From Kitasatospora herbaricolor (lineage in GTDB: Bacteria; Actinomycetota; Actinomycetes; Streptomycetales; Streptomycetaceae), in assembly GCF_030813695.1 (NCBI RefSeq), contig NZ_JAUSVA010000002.1, forward strand, positions 8,579,501-8,643,500: DNA of 64,000 nucleotides. Reading direction: 5' to 3'. A program made the position numbers and the translations under genes. The stretch's first letter is position 1. Every line of letters begins with the position of its first letter. This document shows, piece after piece, positions 43,236-52,714 of this stretch. The notes under the pieces are model-generated. The model had not been told where the DNA came from. It saw only the letters and a program-made list of their open reading frames with translations, and did not search any database.

Positions 43236-43652
43236 CTAGCGTTCGCCGCCCCGGGCCAGCACCGGCTTGACGTCCAGGACCGGGGTTCCGTCCACGGCTT
43301 CGAGATCGCTGACCCGGATCCGCAGGCCGTCCACGGCCAGGACGGTGACCCGGTGCAGGCCGATGGGGTTGGGGCGGTCCGGCGACCTGGTGGCGAAGAC
43401 GCCCGTCTCCGGGCGGGAGAGGTCCCCGCGGGGGTGGACGGCCAGCACCTCCCGGTCGGCGCGGTGCAGCCAGGTCAGCAACAGGACGTCCTGTCCGACC
43501 GTCAGGTCCCGCAGACCCCGGGCCACCGAGGGGTCGAAGACCAGCCAGGCGTCCGGGCCGCCCTCGTCGCCCTGCTTGGGCGCCCCCGCCCGCTCCAGCA
43601 GGGGAGACTCCACCCGCCCGATCACCCGCACCCGGAACTGTTCGTCCACCAT
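43236..43652 (-). CDS. trmO: tRNA (N6-threonylcarbamoyladenosine37-N6)-methyltransferase TrmO
   Basis: SAM-dependent tRNA methyltransferase of the TrmO/YaeB family, 138 residues, which is the short form common in actinobacteria. The diagnostic motif ATRSPDRPNPIGLHRV is intact, followed by EAVDGTPVLDVKPV. ATG 43652 follows GAGGAGAG. It has no close co-directional partner. Confidence 0.9.
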   Translation of the reverse strand: MVDEQFRVRVIGRVESPLLERAGAPKQGDEGGPDAWLVFDPSVARGLRDLTVGQDVLLLTWLHRADREVLAVHPRGDLSRPETGVFATRSPDRPNPIGLHRVTVLAVDGLRIRVSDLEAVDGTPVLDVKPVLARGGER

Positions 43653-44030
43653 GGCTCTCCTCTCGCCCGGGCCGAGTCCAGGAGGCCCGCCCGGGGGCCT
43701 GGCCGCAGCCGCGCGGGGCTGGCAGGATCGGTGGCAGTCCCGGCGGCGCCGGTGAAGTCGTCGTTCCAGGTCCGGGCGAGGACGGCGGCGTCCGCCGGTG
43801 CGGTACCGGAATCGGACGTCGCCACGATAACCGACGCTACGAGCGCGGTGTCGACGACGAGGATGAGCTTGCCGAAAGACCAACGGTCCCGTGGCCCTGA
43901 ACGCTACGGAGGGTAAGTCGTCACGGCAATGTCAGGCGAGAATCCTCGCATGGTCCTGACCTGCGCTTTTGCGGCAGGGGTCGGCGCCTGACGCTCCCTT
44001 GGGCCTGGTTTGATGCGCGGAGAGGGCACT
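43653..44030. other. Gap with a possible secreted-enzyme fragment
   Basis: About 380 bases without a complete gene. On the minus strand, roughly 43660-43870, an open frame reads like a hydrophobic export signal (LILVVDTALVASVIVA) followed by RTWNDDFTGAAGTATDP, which resembles the beginning of mature GH16-type glucanases. It has no good start codon and runs into the trmO ribosome site, so it would be a remnant. Confidence 0.3.
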
Positions 44031-44062
44031 CGGGGCGGGGCACGACCACCGTCCCCGCCCCG
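44031..44062 (-). terminator. Terminator after the LysR gene
   Basis: Perfect 10-bp stem (CGGGGCGGGG) with a 12-base loop, 22 bases beyond the stop. Confidence 0.65.
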
Positions 44063-44083
44063 CCCCCACGCCGGCGGCTGCCC

Positions 44084-45013
44084 CTACGCCGGGGGCCGCC
44101 GCGGAGCCGGGATGTCCTGGCCCGGCGCCCGGGTGGCCTCCCGAAGGAGCGGCAGCAGCATCTGCTCGTACGCCGTCAGGGGCCGGGCCAGGGTCCGGCT
44201 GACCGTCACCGCGCGGCTCTCGGGCGCCGGCCGGACCGGCAGTTCGGCCAGCACTCCGTGCCGGAGTTCGAGCCGGACCGACCGGCGCGGCACCAGCCCC
44301 ACCCCCAGGCCGATCCGCACCCCCTCCTTGACGCCCTCGGTGCCCCACAGGTCGAGGGTCGGGGCGCCGGACAGCTCCCAGCTCTGCAGGAGGTCGGTGA
44401 GCTGGCGGCGCGTCTGCGATCCGCACTCCCGGAGCAGGAAGGTCTCGTCCGCCAGGTCGGCGGGGGTGAGGTCCTGTCCCGCCAGCGGGTGGTCGGCCGG
44501 GCAGATCAGCAGCATCTCCTCGCCGAGGAGCCGCTCCGAGCGGTACCGGCCGGGCGGTAGGGGGCTGCCGGTCAGCCCGATGCCGGTCCGGCCCTCCTCC
44601 AGGGCCTCGGCGAGCTGCTCGGCGGTGCTGACCGCCACGCTGAACTGCAGGGCGGGCTCCCGGCGCCGCAGTCCCAGCAGGACCGACGGCAGGAAGTGCC
44701 CGCCGATGGTGCTCGTGCTGCCGATCGTCAGTGGTTCCTCGCCGAGGAGCGCTGCCGCGTGGACGGCCTTGACGGCCTGGTCCGCCAGTGCCAGCACCTC
44801 CTTGGTCTGCGCCAGCAGGACCTTGCCCGCCAGGGTGGGGCGGATCTTCGGGCCCGAGCGGTCGACCAGCTGGGTCCGCAGGGCTATCTCCAGGTTCTGC
44901 ACCTGTTTCGAGACGGACGACTGGCTCAGGAAAAGGACCTGGCTCGCGGCCGAGAACCCCTCGCACTCGATGACCTGTACGAAGATCGCCAGTTGATTGA
45001 GGTTCAGTCGCAT
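44084..45013 (-). CDS. LysR-family transcriptional regulator (CysB/CbbR-like)
   Basis: Regulator of 309 residues. Winged helix MRLNLNQLAIFVQVIECEGF with SQSSVSKQVQNLE, then an effector domain (TIGSTSTIGGHFLPSVLLGL at its start) resembling the CbbR/CysL group. ATG 45013 fits the family start. It is divergent from the PucR-type regulator across 484 bases. Its targets may be that gene or the redox cluster beyond it. Confidence 0.9.
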   Translation of the reverse strand: MRLNLNQLAIFVQVIECEGFSAASQVLFLSQSSVSKQVQNLEIALRTQLVDRSGPKIRPTLAGKVLLAQTKEVLALADQAVKAVHAAALLGEEPLTIGSTSTIGGHFLPSVLLGLRRREPALQFSVAVSTAEQLAEALEEGRTGIGLTGSPLPPGRYRSERLLGEEMLLICPADHPLAGQDLTPADLADETFLLRECGSQTRRQLTDLLQSWELSGAPTLDLWGTEGVKEGVRIGLGVGLVPRRSVRLELRHGVLAELPVRPAPESRAVTVSRTLARPLTAYEQMLLPLLREATRAPGQDIPAPRRPPA

Positions 45014-45497
45014 CGTGGCCTCGCTCGCGTCCGGGGGGTAGGGACACAGGGGCGGCGCGGCGCCTCGCGGGCCTGGCCGGTAGGGCAATGTACCGTGCGC
45101 CGGGCCCGTGCCACAGCGGAGAGCCGTCTTCTTCGGGGCCGGACCGGGGGTGTGCGCGCGCCCGCCCTGACACCTCTGAACTGCATCGACGTCCGTTCGG
45201 GCAAGGTCCGGCCGGCGTCCGCCGGTGTGGGGTCGACACCTACCGGTCAGTAAAGAATAGGCAAAGCAACGGGACGAAACCTCGATTCGGGCCTCTTTCC
45301 CTGATGACCGGCCCGCCTGTGGCCGGCAGTTCCCGGGAGGAGATCCGGTGCATCCGAGCCCCAGCGGTCGACCCGCAGCGCATCCTCCGTCCGACGCTCC
45401 CACGCGGCGGACACCCGCCCCACCCGGCCGCCGATGCCGCGCGGCCCGGCGCCCGTCCCCGGCGGCGCCGTCCCGGCACAGTACGGAAGGAGCCGCC
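45014..45497. other. Divergent regulatory region between LysR and PucR-type genes
   Basis: 484 bases with no supported gene. An AT-rich patch at 45244-45272 (contains GTAAAGAATAGGCAAAG) stands out from the GC-rich background and probably holds a promoter. No terminator or clear palindrome was found. Confidence 0.4.
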
Positions 45498-46268
45498 ATG
45501 CACGCGCCGGCCCTGCCCGCTGACGACCACGGCGAACCGGTACGACGCCGGCCGCCCGAGTCCGACGATGACGCCCGGGTCCGGGACGACCCGGGCACGG
45601 TCCAGGCGGTGGCGCTCGCCGCGGCACCGGGACCGCCCCCGCCGGGGCTGTCCGCCGTGCGGGTGGTCGCCTACCTGCACGGACCCGAGCCCTACCTGCT
45701 GATCCCCGACCCGGCCCCGGGGATGCACCGCACGCTCGTCGGCTGGCTGGAGGGCCGGTCCGCGGCGGTGGGCCCGGTGGTGGCGCGCGCCGACGCCGGG
45801 GCCTCGCTCCGCTGGGCCCGCACCCTGCTGGCGATGTCACCGCACCGGCCGGGCACCGCAGGGGAGATCCTCTTCGTGGAGGACCACCTGGCCAAGGTGA
45901 TGCTCTTCCAGGACCCCTTGCTGGCCGGCCACCTGTCGGTCAAATGGCTCGGCAGGCTACGGGACATGACGCCGCGTCAGCGCGAGCGGACCGAGCAGAC
46001 CCTGCTCGCCTGGCTGGAGGGCGGGGGCGCGGCCAGGGCGGCCCTGCTCCTGCGCATCCACCCGCAGACCGTCCGGTACCGGCTCCGGATGCTGGAGCGG
46101 CTCTTCGGCAGCAGCCTGCGCACCTCGCAGGCCCGGTTCGAGATCCTGCTCGCGCTGAAGATCCACGGCATGGCGGCCGAGTGCGCCCGGCTGCGCCGCA
46201 GAGCCGACGAACTGCCCGCGCACGGTACGTCCCGGCCCGGGCAGGACGCCCGGCCCGGCGGCCGCTGA
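45498..46268 (+). CDS. Regulator with PucR-type C-terminal helix-turn-helix
   Basis: Protein of 256 residues. The C-terminal third is a PucR-type HTH (TLLAWLEGGGAARAALLL, then HPQTVRYRLRMLERLFG). The middle part resembles the GGDEF-like sensor region of PucR/CdaR proteins but is degenerate. ATG 45498 follows AAGGAG. It stands 210 bases before the DUF4142 gene and runs in the same direction, so it is a candidate regulator of the redox cluster. Confidence 0.85.
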   Translation: MHAPALPADDHGEPVRRRPPESDDDARVRDDPGTVQAVALAAAPGPPPPGLSAVRVVAYLHGPEPYLLIPDPAPGMHRTLVGWLEGRSAAVGPVVARADAGASLRWARTLLAMSPHRPGTAGEILFVEDHLAKVMLFQDPLLAGHLSVKWLGRLRDMTPRQRERTEQTLLAWLEGGGAARAALLLRIHPQTVRYRLRMLERLFGSSLRTSQARFEILLALKIHGMAAECARLRRRADELPAHGTSRPGQDARPGGR

Positions 46269-46478
46269 GCCGTACCCCCTCCTGACCCGCTCCCGACCCT
46301 TCCAGATTCCGTGACGTTCGACCGGGACCTGCGAGCGCGGAAGTCCTTCCGTCGTCGATGAATTCTCCCACCGGCGGGCCCGCGTTTCGTCGAGTGTTCA
46401 CCGCGGCCACCGGCCGTCCTCAACCGATTCCGGTGACGGGCCGGCGCGCTCGCTCATTCCGGCATGATGAGGAAACCG

Positions 46479-47207
46479 ATGTCATCTTCGAGGAAGAAGC
46501 GCGGACCCGGAAAGGCCCCCTTTGGCATTCCCAAGGTGAGCCGGCTTCCGCGATCGTTCGCCACTCTTCTCGTGATCGTGGCCATGATTTCCACGGCGGG
46601 GGCCCTGGTCGTCCCCATCGTGCGCTCGGCGGGCTCGTACCGCAGTCCCCGGGCGGACGAGGCGCCGGGGACGGTGCAGACGCCGACCGGGCCGCTGACA
46701 CCACTCGACCGGGACTTCGTCAAACGGGTCAGACTGGCCGGGCTCTGGGAGATCCCGGCCGGCCGGATGGCCCTCGCCAAGGGCGGCAGCACCGAGGTCA
46801 GGACCGCCGGCCAGCACCTGGTGGACGGGCACACGGAACTCGACCGGGCCACCCTGGACACCGCCCAGACACTGGGTCTGGACGTGCCGGGCGAGCCCTC
46901 CGTCCAGCAGAAGGCCTGGCTGAAACAGCTGGACGACGCCCAGGGCGCGGAATTCGACCGGCTGTTCGCGAACATTCTGCGCAATGCCCACGGCCAGGTC
47001 TTCGCCGTCGTCGCCCAGGTGCGGGCCAGTACCCAGAATTCCACCGTGCGTGACCTGGCGACCATGGCCAACTCCACGGTGCTGGACCACATGACGGTCC
47101 TGGAGGACACCAGGCTGGTGAGATTCGGCGAGCTTTCCGGTCCGCCCGCCGGCACGTCCTCGCCGACGGCTGGCCCGGTCCCGGCGCCCGGCGGAACCCA
47201 GCGTTAG
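46479..47207 (+). CDS. DUF4142 exported/membrane protein
   Basis: Protein of 242 residues with an N-terminal membrane anchor (FATLLVIVAMISTAGALVV) and a DUF4142 four-helix domain (about 75-215): LAGLWEIPAGRMALAKGG, VDGHTELDRATLDTAQTLG and MANSTVLDHMTVLEDTRL. DUF4142 belongs, as I recall, to the ferritin-like superfamily, which would suit an iron or redox role. ATG 46479 follows GAGGAAACC. First gene of the candidate electron-transfer cluster. Confidence 0.83.
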   Translation: MSSSRKKRGPGKAPFGIPKVSRLPRSFATLLVIVAMISTAGALVVPIVRSAGSYRSPRADEAPGTVQTPTGPLTPLDRDFVKRVRLAGLWEIPAGRMALAKGGSTEVRTAGQHLVDGHTELDRATLDTAQTLGLDVPGEPSVQQKAWLKQLDDAQGAEFDRLFANILRNAHGQVFAVVAQVRASTQNSTVRDLATMANSTVLDHMTVLEDTRLVRFGELSGPPAGTSSPTAGPVPAPGGTQR

Positions 47208-47272
47208 ACACCTGCAGCAGAAGAGGCTGTCCACGGCCTGTCCGACAGGCCCGATCCCGTTTCGAGGGTGCG

Positions 47273-48667
47273 ATGATGAAGGTTCACAAACGTGGCAGGT
47301 CACGGCGGAGACTGCTGGCCCTGGTGCTGGCCGGGGTACTGGCCGTCAGCGGCGCGTCGGTGCTCGCCGCCGCGGCGTTCGCCGGCCAGCGGCCCTGGCG
47401 CTCGCAACCGGCCGCCGCCCAGATCGGCACGGTCGCCTGCGGCGACGTCGGCGCGAGCCTGGCCTCGGTGCCGGAGGCCGCCCAGGCGGACGTCGACCAG
47501 GATCTCGCGGACCTCGACGTCCAGGTGGCGGACGCCTACCGGACCCTCTCCGAGCCCGGTTCCGGGGGCGGTGAGCAGAACGTCATGGGCGCGCTCGCCG
47601 AGAAGCGCTCGACCACCCTGCGCAAGCTCGCCGCGAACGCCGGAGCGGACTCCGGGCTGCCCAAGGACCTCTCCGGCCTGGCGAACTGCTCGATCCGGCG
47701 CGACCTGGTGGTCGACGCCTCCGCCCGGGACTACGCCCCGCCGAACCAGGGCGGAACGGCCGACCGGAGCAAGGGCGCGGGCGGCGGCAGGTCCGCCCTG
47801 GGCCGCGGCTTCGTCGACATCAGGTCCGTCTCCCCGAACGTCGTCAAGCCCTCCCGGACCGGTCCCGCCACCGGCACCTTCACGTCCCGCTGCGGGCGCA
47901 ACGAGAACCGCCACCTCAACCCCGACAACGTGATCGTGGCCCCCGGCGTGAGCAACGGCGCCCACCACATGCACGACTACGTCGGGAACCTCGTCACCAG
48001 CGCGTTCTCCGCCAACGGCAAGCTCGCCGCCGCCGGCACCACCTGTTCGAACGGGGACCAGTCGGCCTACTACTGGCCGGTGCTGCGGCTCCTCGACGGC
48101 GCCAACGAGAGCGACTTCAAGGCGCCCGGCGGCGGGAAGGACCGCAACGTGGGCCGGATCCTGCAGCCCGCCGAGGCCGGGATCACGTACAGCTCACCCA
48201 CCGGGAGCAAGGTCCAGCCGATGAAGCGCTTCCTGCGGATCATCACCGGCGACGCCAAGGCCCTCACCAACGGGCCGGTCAACGCGCACGCCTCCTGGAG
48301 CTGCACCGGGTTCGAGGACCGGCAGCTCGCCGACAAGTACCCGATCTGCCCGGGCGGCAGCCGGGTGGTGCGGACCCTCAAGTTCCCGGACTGCTGGGAC
48401 GGCAAGAACATCGACAGTGCTAACCACCGCTCCCACACCGCCTTCTCGAACGCGAGCGGCGGGTGCCCGAAGAACTTCCGGGCGATCGCCCAGCTGGTGG
48501 AGCGGGTCACCTACGAGGTGCCGTCCGGGGTCCGGTTCGCCGTCGACAGCTTCCCCGAGCAGCTCCACAACCCGATCACCGACCACGGGGACTTCGTCAA
48601 CGTGATGAACCAGAACCTGCTCGACCAGATGGCGAGCTGCGTCAACGAGGGGCGCCGCTGCGGATGA
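47273..48667 (+). CDS. Secreted DUF1996 protein
   Basis: Exported protein of 464 residues. Signal peptide (core LLALVLAGVLAVSGASVLAA), a helical N-domain of about 120 residues, then DUF1996 (about 195-450) with SNGAHHMHDYVGN, WPVLRLLDG, and FPDCWDGKN. DUF1996 occurs in fungi and actinobacteria, often with lectin domains, and its function is unknown. Five cysteines in the domain suggest disulfides. It lies 65 bases after the DUF4142 gene. Confidence 0.87.
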   Translation: MMKVHKRGRSRRRLLALVLAGVLAVSGASVLAAAAFAGQRPWRSQPAAAQIGTVACGDVGASLASVPEAAQADVDQDLADLDVQVADAYRTLSEPGSGGGEQNVMGALAEKRSTTLRKLAANAGADSGLPKDLSGLANCSIRRDLVVDASARDYAPPNQGGTADRSKGAGGGRSALGRGFVDIRSVSPNVVKPSRTGPATGTFTSRCGRNENRHLNPDNVIVAPGVSNGAHHMHDYVGNLVTSAFSANGKLAAAGTTCSNGDQSAYYWPVLRLLDGANESDFKAPGGGKDRNVGRILQPAEAGITYSSPTGSKVQPMKRFLRIITGDAKALTNGPVNAHASWSCTGFEDRQLADKYPICPGGSRVVRTLKFPDCWDGKNIDSANHRSHTAFSNASGGCPKNFRAIAQLVERVTYEVPSGVRFAVDSFPEQLHNPITDHGDFVNVMNQNLLDQMASCVNEGRRCG

Positions 48668-48802
48668 CCCCGAGGGCCGCCACCGGGACGGACCCCGGCG
48701 GCCCGGGCCGCGAAACCCCGCGCGGCCCACCCGGGCGCCCCGCCCGACCCGGGCGGCGCTCCCCACCGGACCGCGGTACGGACAAGACAGGAGGACAGAA
48801 GG

Positions 48803-49609
48803 ATGTCGACAGGGCAAGGACGCCGCTCCCGGCGTTCGGCCGAGGCACCGTCGCGGGCCCGCCGCGGTGACCAGGCGGCGGACCGCGCCACCGTAGACCG
48901 GCCCGAGGCCGCCGGCCGGACGGCACCCACGGCGTGGTCGCTCCTGCCGCTGCTGGCGGTGGCACTGGGCTTTACGGCCGTGGTCGTCAACGGCGCGCTG
49001 CAGGCCTTCCTCGGAGTGGCCGCCGGGGTCCTCGCCCTGGTGTCCTTCTCCGCGGCGGTGCTGTGGGGCCTCGCGGCGACCGACCGGCTGCTGCTGCATC
49101 CGGTGCACCGGCTGGCCGCGCAGGCGGTGCACCGGACGATGGGCGTCGCGGGCGTGGTCTTCCTCGTCCTGCACGTCTGGATGAACCTGATCCAGGACCG
49201 GATCGGCGTGCTCCCGGCCTTCGTGCCGTTCGCCGACCCGCACCGGCCGGTCGTGCTCGGCCTCGGGGTGCTGGCCGGCTACCTGCTGCTGGCCGTGGCC
49301 CTCGCCGGGGCGGCCCGCGGGGTGCTGGCCAGGACCGGCGAGGCGAGCCGGTGGCGGATCGTCCACATCTGCGCCTACCCCGCCTGGGGCGCCGCGCTGG
49401 TGCACGGGCTCAACGCCGGCCGGCTGCCGGCCCCCTGGGTGTCCGTCCTGTACACGGTCGCGGTGGCCGGTGTGGTCGTCGCGCTCGGACTGCGCCTGGC
49501 CTTCCAGGACCGGGGTTCGCCCCGCCGCAGCGCCGTCCCCCTCCGGCCCGAGGCGGCCGGCCGGCCGCCGGTCGGCGCCGGATCCGCTCGGCGGTGGCTG
49601 GACGGATGA
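48803..49609 (+). CDS. Six-helix dihaem membrane protein (ferric-reductase-like domain)
   Basis: Membrane protein of 268 residues with six hydrophobic helices from about residue 45 to 232 after a basic cytoplasmic tail. Helix 3 has H110 and H124, helix 5 has H188 and H201: two His pairs 14 and 13 residues apart, the haem-ligand pattern of ferric reductases and NADPH oxidases. It lacks the FAD/NAD domain of those enzymes; the next gene, which overlaps it by ATGA, encodes a flavoprotein that could replace it. Proposed role: carry electrons outward. Confidence 0.83.
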   Translation: MSTGQGRRSRRSAEAPSRARRGDQAADRATVDRPEAAGRTAPTAWSLLPLLAVALGFTAVVVNGALQAFLGVAAGVLALVSFSAAVLWGLAATDRLLLHPVHRLAAQAVHRTMGVAGVVFLVLHVWMNLIQDRIGVLPAFVPFADPHRPVVLGLGVLAGYLLLAVALAGAARGVLARTGEASRWRIVHICAYPAWGAALVHGLNAGRLPAPWVSVLYTVAVAGVVVALGLRLAFQDRGSPRRSAVPLRPEAAGRPPVGAGSARRWLDG

Positions 49610-51042
49610 CCGGCGCACCCATCGCCTGGCTCGGCCGGCCGGTCCTGTTCGCCGGGCTGGAGCACGAGGAGCGGCTGGACTACCGCTCGCACCTGCTGGT
49701 CCACGACCGGCCGACGGCGATGCCGGCCGACGAGCTGGCCGACCTGGCCGAGAACGTCAACCTGCGCGGCCGGGGCGGGGCCGGCTTCCCGTTCGCCAGG
49801 AAGGTCCGGGCCGTCGTCAAAGCGGCCGCCCGGCGCAAGGGCCGCCCGGTCGTGGTGGTCAACGGTACGGAAGGAGAACCCAGTTGCCTGAAGGACGCCG
49901 CGCTGCTGCTGCGCACCCCGCACCTGGTGCTGGACGGTGCGCTGCTGGCGGCCGCCGCGCTCGACGCGGAGCAGGTGGTGCTCGGGGTCACCCGGGCCGA
50001 CGTCGAGCAGTCCCTGCGCCGGGCCCTGAGCGAACGCAGGTCCACCCGGCCGGCCGTCACCGTCACCCGGCTGCCCGAGCGCTTCGTCTCCGGCGAGGGG
50101 AGCGCGCTGGCCCGCGGCATCACCAGCGGGATCGCCCTCCCGCGCGGCGGCGGCGTACGGACCAGCGACAGCGGGGTCGGGGGCATGCCGACCCTGCTGT
50201 CCAACGCCGAGACGTACGCGCAGCTCGCCGTCGCCGCCCGGCTGGGGGCGCTGCCCTACCGCGAGGTCGGTCTCCCGTCCGAGCCGGGGACGGTCCTGCT
50301 CACCCTGGCCGGCTCCCAGGTGGTGGAGACGCCCACCGGCGTCCCGCTCGGCGAACTGCTGGCGATGTTCGGCCTGGACGCCGGACAGGGCGTCCTGGTC
50401 GGCGGCTACCACGGCAAGTGGCTGACGCCCGCGGCGGCCGCCATGGCGGTGGTGTCCCGCGAGTCCTTCCAGAGCCTCGGCGGGGCGCTCGGCGCCGGCG
50501 CGATCCTGCCGCTGCCGGACACCACCTGCCCGCTCGGCGAAGCGCTCCGGGTCGCCCGCTGGATGGCCGACGAGACGGCCGGCCAGTGCGGCCCGTGCTA
50601 CCTCGGACTGCCCGCCCTGGTCAAAGCGCTGGAGGAGGTGGTGCGGGGCGGCGGCCGGGCCGCCCTGGACGTGGTCGAGACCCGGATGAAGGCCGTCACC
50701 GGCCGCGGCGCCTGCAGCCATCCCGACGCCGCCTCCCGGTTCGTGGCCTCGGCGCTGGAGGTCTTCGACGAAGACCTGCAACTGCACTCCTACCAGTACG
50801 GCTGCGGCCGCTCCGTGGAGGGCGTCCTGCCGATGCCGGTCATGGAGAGCGCCGGCAGCATCGTCGTGGACTGGACGCTCTGCGAGGCCCACGGGCTCTG
50901 TACCAGCGTCCTGCCCGAGGTCATCGGCCTGGGGGCGGACGGCTTCCCGGCCGCCGGCGTCATGCCCGTTCCGCCGCGGCTGCTCCAGCAGGCGGCCCGG
51001 GCGGTCGACCGCTGCCCCGCACTGGCGCTGCGCATCCGGTGA
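49606..51042 (+). CDS. NuoF-like NADH-flavin/iron-sulfur protein with fused ferredoxin domain
   Basis: Cytoplasmic protein of 478 residues. RGRGGAGFPFARK near 52 and NGTEGEPSCLKD near 85 bind NADH and FMN as in complex I subunit NuoF. The N3-type cluster site is altered: ETAGQCGPCYLG keeps C328 and C331 but has Ala for the first Cys; C370 is present. The tail adds a small ferredoxin with C426-x5-C432 and C470-Pro, the [3Fe-4S] pattern. It is translated with the dihaem protein and should feed it electrons from NADH. Confidence 0.85.
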   Translation: MTGAPIAWLGRPVLFAGLEHEERLDYRSHLLVHDRPTAMPADELADLAENVNLRGRGGAGFPFARKVRAVVKAAARRKGRPVVVVNGTEGEPSCLKDAALLLRTPHLVLDGALLAAAALDAEQVVLGVTRADVEQSLRRALSERRSTRPAVTVTRLPERFVSGEGSALARGITSGIALPRGGGVRTSDSGVGGMPTLLSNAETYAQLAVAARLGALPYREVGLPSEPGTVLLTLAGSQVVETPTGVPLGELLAMFGLDAGQGVLVGGYHGKWLTPAAAAMAVVSRESFQSLGGALGAGAILPLPDTTCPLGEALRVARWMADETAGQCGPCYLGLPALVKALEEVVRGGGRAALDVVETRMKAVTGRGACSHPDAASRFVASALEVFDEDLQLHSYQYGCGRSVEGVLPMPVMESAGSIVVDWTLCEAHGLCTSVLPEVIGLGADGFPAAGVMPVPPRLLQQAARAVDRCPALALRIR

Positions 51043-51184
51043 GTGCCGCCCGGCGCCCCGCGAGCGCGCCGGCCACCTTCACCACAAGCTCCGGCCGGAC
51101 CCTGATCCGTCCCGCCGATCACCCGACCCTGCCCCGCGATCCCTCGCAGGCCCAGGCTCCACCGATGGAAAGGCAAGGAAGATC

Positions 51185-52213
51185 TTGACAACGAAACGAT
51201 ACGGACTCGTGGCGGTCTGCCTCCTGCTGGCCGGCCTCGTGTTCATGGCGGCCCTCGGGAGCGTCAGCAGCAGCGCCAGCCCGTCCTCCGGGGCGTCCGA
51301 TTCCACCCAGCTGGCCGGTTCGACGCCCTCCCCGGCCGGCGGGTACGGCGCGTACGGCTCCTACGGCGACGCCTCCGCCTCGCCTTCGGCGGGCGGCGCC
51401 GGCGGCCGGCCCGCCGGGGCGCTGGCCGTCCGGGTGGACGACCAGCTCGGCCCGGTCCTGACGGACGGTCAGGGTTTCACCCTGTACCGCTTCGACAAGG
51501 ACACCAGCAAGCCACCGGCGTCCAACTGCTCCGGCGCCTGCGCCAGCACCTGGCCGCCCGTCGTCAACGACAGCACCACCGCCCCGGGCACCGGCATCGA
51601 CCAGGGCAAGCTCGGTCAGGTCGCCCGGGCCGACGGCACGCAGCAGCTGACGGTGGGCGGTTGGCCGGCCTACCGCTACGCGCAGGACGCCGCACCCGGT
51701 GACACCAAGGGCCAGGGCGTGGGCGGCACCTGGTTCGCCCTGGCGCCCGACGGGACGAAGGCCAAGGCCGCCGGCGCCGACGCCTCGGCGTCCGCCGCGC
51801 CGACGGCCCAGGCCACGGCCACCATGATGCCGCAGCCGTCCCAGCAGCCCCAGGTCAAGGTCCAGATATCGGTCGTCACCAACCCCCAGCTCGGCCAGAT
51901 CATGGTGGACGGCCACGGCCGGACCCTGTACCACTTCGGCAAGGACACCGCCTGGCCGATGCGCTCCAACTGCGAGGGGCAGTGCCTCAAGACCTGGCCG
52001 CCGGCCCCGCCGGTGGACGCCGACAAGGTCAAGGGCGTCGACCCGAAGCTGATCGGCAAGCTGCAGCGGCCGGACGGCACCTGGCAGCTGAGCATCAACT
52101 GCCTGCCCGCGTACTACTACTCGGGCGACCAGGGCTACGGCGACGCGCTCGGGAACGGGATCGACAACCAGTGGTCGGCCATCAACCCGCAGGGCAAGCC
52201 GGCCGGCAGGTGA
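51185..52213 (+). CDS. Secreted protein with two Yx(FWY)xxD-type repeats (COG4315-like)
   Basis: Exported protein of 342 residues. N-terminal hydrophobic segment (VAVCLLLAGLVFMAALG), Ser/Gly-rich spacer, then two domains of about 100 residues: LYRFDKDTSKPPASNCSGAC and LYHFGKDTAWPMRSNCEGQC, each followed by TWPP and a second Tyr motif (PAYRY, PAYYYSGDQ). This is the COG4315 lipoprotein repeat, of unknown function; here no lipobox cysteine is placed correctly. TTG 51185 follows AAGGAAG. Possible outer partner of the dihaem protein. Confidence 0.85.
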   Translation: MTTKRYGLVAVCLLLAGLVFMAALGSVSSSASPSSGASDSTQLAGSTPSPAGGYGAYGSYGDASASPSAGGAGGRPAGALAVRVDDQLGPVLTDGQGFTLYRFDKDTSKPPASNCSGACASTWPPVVNDSTTAPGTGIDQGKLGQVARADGTQQLTVGGWPAYRYAQDAAPGDTKGQGVGGTWFALAPDGTKAKAAGADASASAAPTAQATATMMPQPSQQPQVKVQISVVTNPQLGQIMVDGHGRTLYHFGKDTAWPMRSNCEGQCLKTWPPAPPVDADKVKGVDPKLIGKLQRPDGTWQLSINCLPAYYYSGDQGYGDALGNGIDNQWSAINPQGKPAGR

Positions 52214-52674
52214 GGGCCCCGGGCACCGGCCCCGCGCCGCCCCGGATCCACCGCACCGCCGTCCGGTGGGCCGCGCTGATCCTGTTCTTCCTGCTCGGAG
52301 TCGTCGAACTCCTCTGGGGCCCGGGCGGGTTGGCCGGAGCCTCGCAGGCGGCGCAGCGCCCAGGACCGAGCTCGGTGGAGGAGCTGGCCCGCCGGATCGG
52401 CTGCACGGCCGAGATCACCACCGACGCGGCCGACCTCCGGCAGGGCATGTGCACCTCGGCCGGGGAGGAGATCTGGATCGCCAGCTTCCCGACCGCTCGC
52501 GCACAGGAGGCCTGGACCTCGGAGGCGCAGGCCTACGGGGGGTCCTACCTGGTGGGCGACGGGTGGGTGGTGGTGCTGTCCGACACCACGGCGGACGTCC
52601 TGCACGGGCTGCTCGGCGGGGTCGTGGTCGGCGGTGCCGGACACGTCGGCACGCACCTGCCCGACGGGGGGTGA
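52210..52674 (+). CDS. Small single-pass membrane protein, coupled to the COG4315-like gene
   Basis: Protein of 154 residues. One membrane helix (AALILFFLLGVVELLW) and an extracytoplasmic domain of about 110 residues with two cysteines (RIGCTAEI, RQGMCTSAG) and the ending VVVGGAGHVGTHLPDGG. GTG 52210 overlaps the preceding stop. I do not recognise the domain. Last gene of the cluster, before the tandem repeat and terminator. Confidence 0.75.
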   Translation: MRAPGTGPAPPRIHRTAVRWAALILFFLLGVVELLWGPGGLAGASQAAQRPGPSSVEELARRIGCTAEITTDAADLRQGMCTSAGEEIWIASFPTARAQEAWTSEAQAYGGSYLVGDGWVVVLSDTTADVLHGLLGGVVVGGAGHVGTHLPDGG

Positions 52675-52714
52675 GCAGCGACAACGGAGCCGACCGGCGA
52701 TTTCAGGGACCACG

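Noticed and set aside
43653-43880. GH16-like export-signal fragment on the minus strand.
   Set aside because: Resemblance rests on about 15 residues and there is no start; kept only as a note on the gap.
48934-51042. A 702-codon frame that would extend the NuoF-like protein upstream.
   Set aside because: The upstream part is the shadow of the six-helix membrane-protein gene; ATG 49606 with ATGA overlap is the real start.
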